DNA from: RGIG3040 sp964410675
GTDB lineage: Bacteria > Bacillota > Clostridia > Lachnospirales > Lachnospiraceae
Length of the DNA: 22,057 nt
Direction: 5' to 3'
Assembly: GCA_964410675.1 (NCBI GenBank)
Contig: CAYPIB010000046.1
Span: forward strand, 1 to 22,057
Positions 1 through 6,620 of the stretch are shown piece by piece (within the stretch, counting starts at the first letter, position 1; each line of letters opens with the position of its first letter). The translations under genes were made by a program, and so were the position numbers. The notes under the pieces are model-generated. The model saw nothing but the letters and a program-made list of their open reading frames with translations, searched no databases and was not told where the DNA came from.

Positions 1-966
1 CACAGGCCGCTCTATGATTGGGTGGTAAAGGAATTAGAATATGAACAGCCGCCAAGACAGATTGAGTTTGCTAAATTATATTTAACGAATGTAGTAACTG
101 GTAAACGCTATATTAAGAAGCTTGTAGAAGAAGGTGTTGTTGATGGTTGGGATGACCCTAGACTCGTTTCAATCGCAGGGTTAAGAAGACGCGGTTTTAC
201 ACCGGAATCATTACAGCTTTTCGTCGAGCTTTGCGGTGTTTCCAAAGCTAATTCAGCAGTAGATTATGCAATGCTTGAATATTGTGTCAGAGAGGATTTG
301 AAGTTAAAGAAACCACGTATGATGGCAGTGCTTGATCCGATTAAACTTATAATTGATAATTATCCTGACAATCAGTCGGAAATGCTTGAAGCTGCTAACA
401 ATATGGAAAACCCGGAGCTGGGAAGGCATTTAGTTCCATTTTCTAAAGAGCTGTATATTGAGCGGGAAGATTTTATGGAAGAACCGCCAAAGAAATATTT
501 TCGTTTATTTCCCGGCAATGAAGTGCGGCTGATGCATGCTTACTTTGTAAGGTGTACAGGTTATGAGAAAGATGAAGAGGGCAATGTGACAGTTGTACAT
601 TGTACTTATGATCCGGCAACGAAAGCGGGGAGCGGGTTTAGTGAACGTAAAGTAAAGGGAACCATTCATTGGGTTCCTGCAAAAGAAGCCGTAAAAGCGG
701 AAGTACGCCTTTATGAGAACCTTGTTGATGAGGAAAAGGGAATTTACGATAAAGAGGATGGTAGTTTAAACTTAAATCCGAATTCCTTAACGGTATTAAA
801 AGACTGCTATTTGGAGCCTGAAATTGCCGGTGCAAATGCATTTGATACGTTCCAGTTTGTCAGAAATGGATTTTTCTGTGTAGATTGCAAGGATTCAGAT
901 CCAGAGGCACTTGTGTTTAACAGAATTGTTTCCTTAAAGAGTTCATTTAAACTTCCCAAAGCATAA
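1..966 (+). CDS. glnS: Glutaminyl-tRNA synthetase, C-terminal part (5' end outside window)
   Basis: GlnRS attaches glutamine to tRNA-Gln in the cytoplasm. The frame is open from base 1, beginning HRPLYDW, which matches the catalytic-domain segment of GlnRS, so the GTG at 22 is an internal codon and not a start. Visible landmarks are PRQIEFAKL, then VVTGKRY at the position of the class I KMSKS-like loop (E. coli has VMSKRK), then GWDDPRL and GLRRRGFTPES. The rest is the two C-terminal anticodon-binding beta-barrels, with VKGTIHWV and FCVDCKDSDPEALVFNR matching E. coli GlnRS closely. Roughly the first 40 percent of the protein lies upstream of the window. The stop is TAA at 964. The next gene begins 35 bases later on the same strand with no terminator between, so the two are probably cotranscribed. 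Identity is secure; the TGK version of the signature loop is worth noting. Confidence 0.95.
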   Translation, partial: HRPLYDWVVKELEYEQPPRQIEFAKLYLTNVVTGKRYIKKLVEEGVVDGWDDPRLVSIAGLRRRGFTPESLQLFVELCGVSKANSAVDYAMLEYCVREDLKLKKPRMMAVLDPIKLIIDNYPDNQSEMLEAANNMENPELGRHLVPFSKELYIEREDFMEEPPKKYFRLFPGNEVRLMHAYFVRCTGYEKDEEGNVTVVHCTYDPATKAGSGFSERKVKGTIHWVPAKEAVKAEVRLYENLVDEEKGIYDKEDGSLNLNPNSLTVLKDCYLEPEIAGANAFDTFQFVRNGFFCVDCKDSDPEALVFNRIVSLKSSFKLPKA

Positions 967-1001
967 TTGGCTTTTAATAATGATAAGATAGGAGATATGG
1001 T

Positions 1002-1868
1002 ATGGCAGGGTTATTATCAGGAATTGAAGCGTTTGGTTTAAAGGGATTAGATAATATAAACGGTATATATGAAGAAACAAATAAGAATGGTGGTAAAGGA
1101 AATTCTGGTGCAGAGGCAGTTAAAAAAAGTCCGGAAGAAATAGAACAAGAATTTTTGTTTGAAAAAACGCATACGTGTCCTGTATGTGATTTGGAGTTCA
1201 AGGAGCGTGCGGTTCGTGTAGGTAAGGCGAGGCTGATTGGAACTGATTTGGATTTAAGGCCCAAATATGAGCACATGGATTTGCTCAAATATGATGTGAT
1301 TCTTTGTCCCCGCTGTGGGTACGCGGCACTAAGCCGATATTTTAAGTTTTTAACCTTTCCGCAGGCAAAGCTGATTAAAGATAATATTTCCATGACCTTT
1401 AAACCGATTGAATACAAAAAGCCGATTTATACACATGAAGATGCAATCGTCCGTTATAAACTGACGTTAGCGAATGCAATTGTAAAACGTGCAAAGACAA
1501 GTGAAAAAGCATATATTTGCTTGAAAACTGCATGGGTGCTTCGGAGCATGGGTGAAGCCCTTGATCAAACAGATGCGAAGTATGCTGTCAAAAAGCAAAT
1601 AGTAGACAAAGAGGAAATGGAGTTTCTAAAAAACGCATTGGATGGGTTTATTGCCGCCAGACAGTCTGAGAGTTTTCCAATGTGCGGTATGGATGAAACG
1701 ACGGTAGACTATATTATATCAGTGACAGCAATGAAATTTCAGCAGTATGATGTATCTTCTAAACTGATTGCAGGTATTTTAACTTCAAATACTGCAAATC
1801 CGAGGATGAAGGATAAGGCAAGAGATGTGAAAGATATATTAATGAAAAAAATAAAAGCAAATAAATAA
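1002..1868 (+). CDS. DUF2225 family zinc-ribbon protein
   Basis: This is a 288-residue protein of unknown biochemical function that fits the DUF2225 family. The N-terminal 50 residues are low-complexity and Gly/Asn/Lys-rich. They are followed by two cysteine pairs, HTCPVC (C59, C62) and LCPRCGYAA (C102, C105), which together look like a zinc ribbon. Between them lies the basic stretch FKERAVRVGKARL. The remainder is predicted alpha-helical with a repeat-like pattern (for example RYKLTLANAIVKRAKTSEKA), resembling a TPR-like tail. There is no signal peptide or membrane segment, so it is probably cytoplasmic. The ATG at 1002 follows AGGAG at 990-994 with suitable spacing. It probably shares a transcript with glnS and is the last gene before the terminator at 1882-1932. 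The family call comes from recalled motifs; no role can be inferred. Confidence 0.8.
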   Translation: MAGLLSGIEAFGLKGLDNINGIYEETNKNGGKGNSGAEAVKKSPEEIEQEFLFEKTHTCPVCDLEFKERAVRVGKARLIGTDLDLRPKYEHMDLLKYDVILCPRCGYAALSRYFKFLTFPQAKLIKDNISMTFKPIEYKKPIYTHEDAIVRYKLTLANAIVKRAKTSEKAYICLKTAWVLRSMGEALDQTDAKYAVKKQIVDKEEMEFLKNALDGFIAARQSESFPMCGMDETTVDYIISVTAMKFQQYDVSSKLIAGILTSNTANPRMKDKARDVKDILMKKIKANK

Positions 1869-1881
1869 AGCAATGTAAAAT

Positions 1882-1932
1882 AGGAGTGATGCTCTATGAC
1901 TTAAATTAGTCATCCTGCAACACTCCTTTTTT
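1882..1932. terminator. Two-way intrinsic terminator between DUF2225 gene and acidic membrane protein gene
   Basis: A long interrupted hairpin. AGGAGTG (1882-1888) pairs with CACTCCT (1921-1927), TGC (1890-1892) with GCA (1917-1919), and ATGACT (1896-1901) with AGTCAT (1908-1913), around the loop TAAATT. On the + strand it runs into a T tract (1927-1932), so it ends the glnS-DUF2225 transcript. On the - strand the stem is followed by ATTTTAC, so it can also end the convergent gene. Confidence 0.85.
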
Positions 1933-1957
1933 GTGTATTTAATGTAGTAGAGCCGAT

Positions 1958-2317
1958 TTAGGATTCCAGGTCAGAAGCAGAATCAGCTTTATCTAAAAAT
2001 TCACTGGATAGAGTATCATCTTCATCAAAGAATTCTTCTACCTGATTGCTTGGAGAGGATGCAGCGGGACTGCTCTTTCCTTCCGTACTAGAGCTAACAT
2101 TTGATTCAGATTCTGTCTTAGGATTGTCTAAGTCAAGAGATACATAATTACGACTGTCGGTAGTATCATCCTCTACTAAATCAAAATCATCTAAATCATC
2201 AAAGTCTTCATCATTGAAGCTGTTATCCTCTTTTTTGTTTAAATAATAATAAACTCCTGCAGCAACAGCACCGGTCACGGCACTAAATAATAGCAGCTTG
2301 CCTAATTTTTTAGCCAT
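1958..2317 (-). CDS. Small membrane-anchored acidic protein, function unknown
   Basis: I do not recognise this 119-residue protein. Residues 1-6 are basic (MAKKLG) and residues 7-26 form one hydrophobic segment (LLLFSAVTGAVAAGVYYYLN), which reads as an N-terminal membrane anchor rather than a cleaved signal. From residue 29 onward the chain is very rich in Asp and Glu (for example DEDFDDLDDFDLVEDD), with a Ser/Pro-rich linker around residues 74-92 and a second acidic patch at 93-101. The soluble part is probably disordered and strongly negative. Start-proximal AAGGAGA lies eight bases before the ATG, supporting the start. It appears to be a single-gene unit, divergent from the TetR gene and convergent with the DUF2225 gene. 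A YtxH-like short anchored protein is a loose comparison only. Confidence 0.75.
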   Translation of the reverse strand: MAKKLGKLLLFSAVTGAVAAGVYYYLNKKEDNSFNDEDFDDLDDFDLVEDDTTDSRNYVSLDLDNPKTESESNVSSSTEGKSSPAASSPSNQVEEFFDEDDTLSSEFLDKADSASDLES

Positions 2318-2351
2318 CTTGGATATCTCCTTTCACAAAGCTTTTTATTCT

Positions 2352-2380
2352 ATTCTATATGAAAATAGAAAAGAAAACAA
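2352..2380 (-). promoter_or_regulatory. Possible promoter of the acidic membrane protein gene
   Basis: Reading the - strand, TTGTTT (plus positions 2375-2380) is separated by 17 bases from TAGAAT (2352-2357), about 35 bases upstream of the start at 2317. The -10 box matches five of six bases; the -35 is weak. A perfect TATAAT on this strand (plus 2383-2388) lies further upstream but lacks a good -35, so it is a less likely alternative. Confidence 0.4.
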
Positions 2381-2423
2381 CTATTATATTGTTTGCAAAA
2401 AAAAATAATTTCATACACTAGGA

Positions 2424-2452
2424 TTGATGAAAATTTAAAGACATGTTAAAAT
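2424..2452 (+). promoter_or_regulatory. Promoter of the TetR-type regulator gene
   Basis: TTGATG (2424-2429), a 17-base spacer and TAAAAT (2447-2452) with an upstream TG at 2444-2445 form a good extended -10 promoter. Transcription should start near 2459, ahead of the ATG at 2483. This placement argues against the TTG at 2453 being the translation start, because it would lie upstream of the transcript. Confidence 0.65.
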
Positions 2453-2482
2453 TTGACTAAGCAAGTCGATGAGGGAAATACT

Positions 2483-3085
2483 ATGAATGAAAAATTTTGG
2501 AATTTAATCAAGGAAAAACAAGACAGGATGATAAATGCTGCTTTAAAAGTATTTGCCCAAAATGGGTATCGGCGTGCAAGTACCGACGAAATTGTAAAGG
2601 AGGCCGGTATTTCCAAAGGTCTTTTATTTCATTATTTTTCGAGTAAGCAGGGCATATATTTATTTGTATGTGAATACAGTGCACGTTATACGGCAATGGA
2701 AGTAAGCCGTGCAACGGCCAATGGGGAAGAGGATTTATTTGAAGTGCAAAAGCAAATGGAGCTAGCAAAAACAAGAGTTATGAAGCAATATCCATATATG
2801 CAGCTTTTTTTGAATCAAGCATATATAGAAGAGGAAAATGAGATTGCAGTAAAATCTAACGATTACCTATCTTATTTGAAGGATGTTTTAAAAGAAATTT
2901 ATAATAAGGCCGATTTAAGCCTTTTTAAGCAGGACATTGATACAACAATGATCATGCATATGATGCAGCTGGCACTGGAAGGATTGCTTCGTGAATATTG
3001 CAGAAAAGAAAACAGACAGCCGGAGGCTCTTTATGAAGAGGCGGCTGCCTATTTAGATACATTAAAAAATAATTTATATGAGTAA
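2483..3085 (+). CDS. TetR/AcrR family transcriptional regulator
   Basis: This is a 200-residue DNA-binding regulator. The N-terminal domain (about residues 12-60) has the TetR pattern: INAALKVFAQNGYRRAST leading into the helix-turn-helix DEIVKEAGISKGLLFHYFSSK, roughly residues 33-55. The C-terminal helical region (about 65-200) is the ligand-binding and dimerisation part and is not specific enough to name a ligand. The open frame extends up to a TTG at 2453, but the ATG at 2483 has GAGGG at 2471-2475 seven bases upstream and lies downstream of the predicted promoter, so it is preferred. No transporter or enzyme target is adjacent on the same strand. It is convergent with the DUF6062 gene, with two bases between the stop codons. 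Regulators of this family often repress themselves, but I see no clear palindrome in the promoter. Confidence 0.88.
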   Translation: MNEKFWNLIKEKQDRMINAALKVFAQNGYRRASTDEIVKEAGISKGLLFHYFSSKQGIYLFVCEYSARYTAMEVSRATANGEEDLFEVQKQMELAKTRVMKQYPYMQLFLNQAYIEEENEIAVKSNDYLSYLKDVLKEIYNKADLSLFKQDIDTTMIMHMMQLALEGLLREYCRKENRQPEALYEEAAAYLDTLKNNLYE

Positions 3086-3087
3086 TT

Positions 3088-3846
3088 TTATTTATTCATT
3101 TTATAGACAGGGTCAGCCGGATAACTGCCTCTAAGCTTTTGCATTCCACGCTGTACGGCATCCTTTGAGTCTTTCCAATCAGCGTCGCGGTTGCGATAAT
3201 CAAATTTTTCGACGAGCCAGGAGATATCCTCCGCAACTCGTTCCATGGAATTTTCCATGGTTTCAAATAAAACTGGATATAAATCAGCTTTTTGCTTTTC
3301 GGTAAGAACATTTTCAGCCATGGCAAGTACATCCCCAAAATGATGAAGGCACATTCCCTTGCCTTCTTTAAGCATATTCTTTAATTCATCATCCTTTTTG
3401 TACATGAAGAAAAAGGTATCTAAATAACGCTGATATGTATTGTCAAAGCTATCACAAATATAGCAGGAGTGATCACGGTTTCTGACCCATTCACTGATGC
3501 AGTTTAAATCAGAATTTGATTTTTTCTTTCCAAACAGGGAAGCCTTAGAGGGAGCAAACATTTTTATCTGCTGCTTTAATTCTTTATTAATTTGGGCATA
3601 ATGTGTTTTGAGAATCCAACCATTTCCGAGTGTATTCCCGTAATCAAACATTTTTTTGAAGTGTTCCCGGCAAAATCCGGCTTGATCTGTTTTTCCACGG
3701 ATGTCGCTCTCCATATAAGAAGAGCCGGAGCCTAAAACAAAGTCAAGTAAATCTTGCTCTACATTTCTTTCAATAAAGCAAAAAGGGCACTCGTCCTTCG
3801 CATGGAAGGCATCAGTTAAAGGGATTGTATACAATGTTTCTTTCAT
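3088..3846 (-). CDS. DUF6062 family cysteine-rich protein
   Basis: This 252-residue protein resembles the DUF6062 family of Clostridia and has no assigned function. It starts METLYTIPL-like (MKETLYTIPLTDAF) and holds two similar metal-site-like modules. The first is CPFC (C20, C23) followed 35 residues later by FCREHF (C59, H62). The second is CYIC (C128, C131) followed 34 residues later by CLHHF (C166, H169). Each could bind one zinc ion as a Cys3His site. Between them is a Lys-rich linker near residues 100-112. No signal peptide or membrane segment is present. The ATG at 3846 is preceded on its strand by AAGGAG at good spacing. It is transcribed alone, away from asnS and towards the TetR gene. 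The family name is from memory of the N-terminal pattern; the duplicated motif is seen directly. Confidence 0.75.
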   Translation of the reverse strand: MKETLYTIPLTDAFHAKDECPFCFIERNVEQDLLDFVLGSGSSYMESDIRGKTDQAGFCREHFKKMFDYGNTLGNGWILKTHYAQINKELKQQIKMFAPSKASLFGKKKSNSDLNCISEWVRNRDHSCYICDSFDNTYQRYLDTFFFMYKKDDELKNMLKEGKGMCLHHFGDVLAMAENVLTEKQKADLYPVLFETMENSMERVAEDISWLVEKFDYRNRDADWKDSKDAVQRGMQKLRGSYPADPVYKMNK

Positions 3847-3894
3847 AAGAACTCCTTTTCTTCACATATAACATTCAAGTTTCTGCTAATTACT

Positions 3895-3923
3895 ATTTTA
3901 GGGTAAAAACAGAAAAAACACAA
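3895..3923 (-). promoter_or_regulatory. Probable promoter of the DUF6062 gene
   Basis: On the - strand TTGTGT (plus 3918-3923), a 17-base spacer and TAAAAT (plus 3895-3900) precede the gene by about 50 bases. The -10 box is good, the -35 moderate. It lies just upstream of, and divergent from, the asnS promoter. Confidence 0.5.
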
Positions 3924-3931
3924 GAAATTGT

Positions 3932-3959
3932 TTGCTTTCCGGTAACGATATGCTAAAAT
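3932..3959 (+). promoter_or_regulatory. Probable asnS-asnA promoter
   Basis: TTGCTT (3932-3937), a 16-base spacer and TAAAAT (3954-3959) preceded by TG at 3951-3952 make an extended -10 promoter. The transcript would begin near 3966, leaving a leader of about 120 bases before asnS. Confidence 0.55.
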
Positions 3960-3968
3960 AGTTAAAGT

Positions 3969-4086
3969 GGGCTCAAAATGCCCTTATAAGTAATACAGAA
4001 CAAACATAAAAGGTTACAAATAAAATGAAAAATAAAGAAACGAATTTCGCAACGATTAAAAATAAAGAAAGAAGAAGGAGAACGTT
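3969..4086 (+). promoter_or_regulatory. A-rich leader of asnS-asnA with a short upstream reading frame
   Basis: The leader is A-rich, with one small GGGC/GCCC hairpin (3969-3983) and a 13-base direct repeat AAAAATAAAGAAA (4028-4040 and 4058-4070). There is no T-box consensus and no terminator hairpin. A 23-codon frame opens at the ATG at 4025 and closes with TGA at 4094-4096, ten bases inside asnS. It carries four Asn codons (residues 3, 7, 13 and 23). Only a weak AAAGG precedes its ATG. The asnS SD sequence GAAGGAG lies inside it at 4074-4080. Whether it is translated is unknown. Confidence 0.35.
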
Positions 4087-5442
4087 ATGGAACTGATTTC
4101 AATAAAGAATCTATTTCGTGAAAAAGAACAATACTTAGGAAAAGAGGTAAGCGTTGGAGGATGGGTCAGAAGTGTCCGTGATTCTAAAACATTTGGTTTT
4201 TTAGTCATTAATGATGGCAGCTTTTTTGAACCACTTCAAGTTGTTTATCATGATACCCTTTCAAATTTTTCGGAAATATCAAAATGTAATGTTGGTGCAG
4301 CTTTAATTGTAAAGGGTACCGTCGTAGAAACGCCTCAGGCAAAGCAGCCATTTGAGATTCAGGCTGCAAGCGTTATGGTGGAAGGGACATCGGCACCTGA
4401 TTATCCGTTACAAAAAAAGCGGCATTCTTTTGAGTACTTAAGGACAATTTCTCATTTGCGTCCAAGAACAAATACTTTTCAGGCAGTATTTAGAGTACGC
4501 TCTTTAATTGCATTTGCTATTCATAAATTTTTTCAGGAAAGAGAATTTGTTTATGTACACACTCCTCTTATTACCGGAAGTGACTGTGAAGGTGCCGGAG
4601 AAATGTTTAAGGTAACAACGCTTGACCTAGAAAATATACCTAAGACAGAAGACGGAGCCGTAGATTATGCGCAGGACTTTTTTAACAAGGAGACAAATTT
4701 AACTGTTAGCGGACAGCTTAACGGCGAAGCATATGCAATGGCATTTAAAAATATTTATACATTTGGTCCAACATTCCGAGCTGAAAATTCTAATACGTCA
4801 AGACATGCCGCAGAATTTTGGATGATTGAGCCGGAGATGGCATTTGCCGATTTGAACGATGATATGATGGTTGCAGAAAGCATGATTAAATATATTATCC
4901 GCTATGTAATGGAAAATGCTCCGGAGGAAATGGCATTTTTTAATCAATTTGTTGATAAAGGACTCGTTGAGCGTTTGGAGAGCGTTGTAAACTCTGATTT
5001 TGCCCAGGTGACTTATACTGAGGCAATTGAAATACTTGAAAAACATAATGAAAAATTTGAATATAAGGTTTCATGGGGCTGTGATTTACAGACAGAGCAT
5101 GAAAGATTTTTAACAGAACAAGAATTTAAGCGTCCGGTATTTGTAACAGATTATCCAAAGGAAATTAAAGCTTTTTATATGAAATTAAATGATGACGGCA
5201 TTGGTGAAATTATTGGCGGAAGTCAAAGGGAAGATGATTATGATAAGCTTTTAGCCCGTATGGAAGAAATGAAGTTAAACCCTAAGGATTATGATTTTTA
5301 TTTAGATTTACGTAAATTTGGAAGTGCAAGGCATGCAGGATTTGGATTGGGATTTGAGCGATGTGTTATGTATTTGACAGGTATGAGCAATATTCGTGAC
5401 GTGATTCCATTTCCAAGAACGGTAAATAACTGCGATTTATAA
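4087..5442 (+). CDS. asnS: Asparaginyl-tRNA synthetase
   Basis: AsnRS attaches asparagine to tRNA-Asn in the cytoplasm. The 451-residue length fits the family (E. coli 466). An N-terminal OB-fold anticodon-binding domain covers about residues 1-110, with VGGWVRSVRDSKTFGFLVIND. The class II catalytic core follows: motif 2 is FRAENSNTSRHAAEFWMIEP (starting at F230, catalytic-type Arg R231), and motif 3 is GFGLGFERCVMYLTG (R425). The NSNTSRH version separates AsnRS from AspRS. ATG at 4087 is preceded by GAAGGAG at 4074-4080. The gene is followed after 21 bases by asnA with no terminator, so the two form an operon that makes asparagine and loads it onto tRNA. No T-box lies upstream, unlike many Firmicute asnS/asnA leaders. 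Confidence 0.97.
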   Translation: MELISIKNLFREKEQYLGKEVSVGGWVRSVRDSKTFGFLVINDGSFFEPLQVVYHDTLSNFSEISKCNVGAALIVKGTVVETPQAKQPFEIQAASVMVEGTSAPDYPLQKKRHSFEYLRTISHLRPRTNTFQAVFRVRSLIAFAIHKFFQEREFVYVHTPLITGSDCEGAGEMFKVTTLDLENIPKTEDGAVDYAQDFFNKETNLTVSGQLNGEAYAMAFKNIYTFGPTFRAENSNTSRHAAEFWMIEPEMAFADLNDDMMVAESMIKYIIRYVMENAPEEMAFFNQFVDKGLVERLESVVNSDFAQVTYTEAIEILEKHNEKFEYKVSWGCDLQTEHERFLTEQEFKRPVFVTDYPKEIKAFYMKLNDDGIGEIIGGSQREDDYDKLLARMEEMKLNPKDYDFYLDLRKFGSARHAGFGLGFERCVMYLTGMSNIRDVIPFPRTVNNCDL

Positions 5443-5463
5443 AAAAGATTGAGGAGAAATAAA

Positions 5464-6474
5464 ATGAGTCAGATTACAATTCCCAAAGGATATGTTTCGG
5501 AGTTAGACATAAAGGAGACTGAAACGGGTATTAAGCGGGTAAAGGATTTTTTTGAAAGAGAGTTAGCAACACAGTTGAATTTGCATAGGGTTTCGGCACC
5601 TTTATTTGTAGAACCAAAATCAGGATTAAATGATAATTTAAACGGTGTGGAAAGACCGGTTAGTTTTGGAATTAAGGAACAAGACGATAAAGAAGTTGAA
5701 ATTGTTCATTCACTTGCAAAATGGAAGCGTCTTGCATTAAAGCGTTATGGCTTCTCAAAGGGTGAAGGACTTTATACCGATATGAATGCAATCAGACGGG
5801 ATGAAGAAACAGATAATATCCATTCGATTTTTGTAGACCAGTGGGACTGGGAAAAAATTATGGGCAGACAGGAACGAAATGACAGCTATTTAAGAGAGGC
5901 GGTCAAATCAGTTTATGAAGCACTTCGCGTGACAGAAAAATACATGTCGAACCGCTACAATTATGTGAAATGTATTCTGCCGGAAGAGATTACGTTTATA
6001 ACAGCACAGGAGCTGGAAAACCGTTATCCTAAGCTTACTTCCAAAGAGAGGGAATATGAAATTGCCAAAGAAAAGGGTGCTGTTTTTATTCAAGGTATCG
6101 GTGGAGTATTAGAATCCGGAGAACCACATGACGGCAGAGCACCGGACTATGATGATTGGGAATTAAACGGAGATATTATCGTATACTATCCGGTTCTTGA
6201 TATTGCCCTTGAGCTTTCCTCAATGGGAATCCGTGTCGATGAAGAATCGATGAAGAAGCAGCTCGAAATTGCGGGCTGTCCGGAGCGCGGCGAGCTTGAT
6301 TTTCAAAAAGCACTGCTAAATGGTGAGTTGCCGCTTACAATTGGCGGAGGAATCGGTCAGTCAAGAATTTGTATGTTTTATTTAAGAAAGGCTCATATTG
6401 GTGAAGTACAGTCTTCCATATGGCCGGAAAGCATTATAGAACAGGCTGAAGCAGCAGGAATTCATATGTTATAA
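5464..6474 (+). CDS. asnA: Aspartate-ammonia ligase (asparagine synthetase A)
   Basis: AsnA makes asparagine from aspartate, ammonia and ATP, releasing AMP and pyrophosphate; its fold is related to the class II aminoacyl-tRNA synthetases. The 336-residue product matches E. coli AsnA along its length: GLNDNLNGVERPV (54-66), EIVHSLAKWKR (79-89), SKGEGLYTDMNAIRRDE (98-114), FVDQWDWEKIMG (123-134), RAPDYDDW (225-232), LNGDI (234-238), ELSSMGIRVD (250-259) and GGGIGQSR (294-301). The frame is open back to a TTG at 5449, but the ATG at 5464 has GAGGAG at 5451-5456 seven bases upstream, whereas the TTG start would fall before that site. It is the second gene of the asnS operon and is closed by the hairpin at 6502-6541. 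Confidence 0.97.
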   Translation: MSQITIPKGYVSELDIKETETGIKRVKDFFERELATQLNLHRVSAPLFVEPKSGLNDNLNGVERPVSFGIKEQDDKEVEIVHSLAKWKRLALKRYGFSKGEGLYTDMNAIRRDEETDNIHSIFVDQWDWEKIMGRQERNDSYLREAVKSVYEALRVTEKYMSNRYNYVKCILPEEITFITAQELENRYPKLTSKEREYEIAKEKGAVFIQGIGGVLESGEPHDGRAPDYDDWELNGDIIVYYPVLDIALELSSMGIRVDEESMKKQLEIAGCPERGELDFQKALLNGELPLTIGGGIGQSRICMFYLRKAHIGEVQSSIWPESIIEQAEAAGIHML

Positions 6475-6501
6475 ATAACTTTATAAAATATTTTACTTAA
6501 C

Positions 6502-6541
6502 AAAAGCGCACTGCTGTCTCTCAAATCAGCGGTGTGCTTTT
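6502..6541 (+). terminator. Terminator after asnA
   Basis: A 15-base-pair stem: AAAAGCGCACTGCTG (6502-6516) pairs with CAGCGGTGTGCTTTT (6527-6541), with two G-U pairs and a 10-base loop. The following sequence is only TGCTTG, so the T tract is short (TTTT in the stem). It probably ends the asnS-asnA transcript just before the addB promoter. Confidence 0.75.
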
Positions 6542-6543
6542 GC

Positions 6544-6573
6544 TTGTAAGGCGGTTAAGGACTATGGTATAAT
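6544..6573 (+). promoter_or_regulatory. Promoter of addB-addA
   Basis: TTGTAA (6544-6549), an 18-base spacer and a perfect TATAAT (6568-6573) with TG at 6565-6566 (extended -10). It sits directly after the asnA hairpin and about 50 bases before the addB start. Confidence 0.7.
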
Positions 6574-6620
6574 TTTTCTATTAAGTTAAAGGCATGTTGG
6601 AAAAATGGTGAGGATGCAAT

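Noticed and set aside
22..24. GTG as the start of the first gene
   Set aside because: The frame is open to base 1 and the upstream residues HRPLYDW belong to GlnRS, so the gene is cut by the window edge rather than starting here.
2453..2455. TTG as the start of the TetR regulator
   Set aside because: It overlaps or lies just after the predicted -10 box and has no SD; the ATG at 2483 has a proper SD.
3850..4086. T-box riboswitch upstream of asnS
   Set aside because: No T-box consensus, specifier stem or terminator hairpin could be found; only a small hairpin and A-rich repeats are present.
5449..5451. TTG as the start of asnA
   Set aside because: It precedes the SD GAGGAG; the ATG at 5464 is correctly spaced and matches the family's N-terminus.
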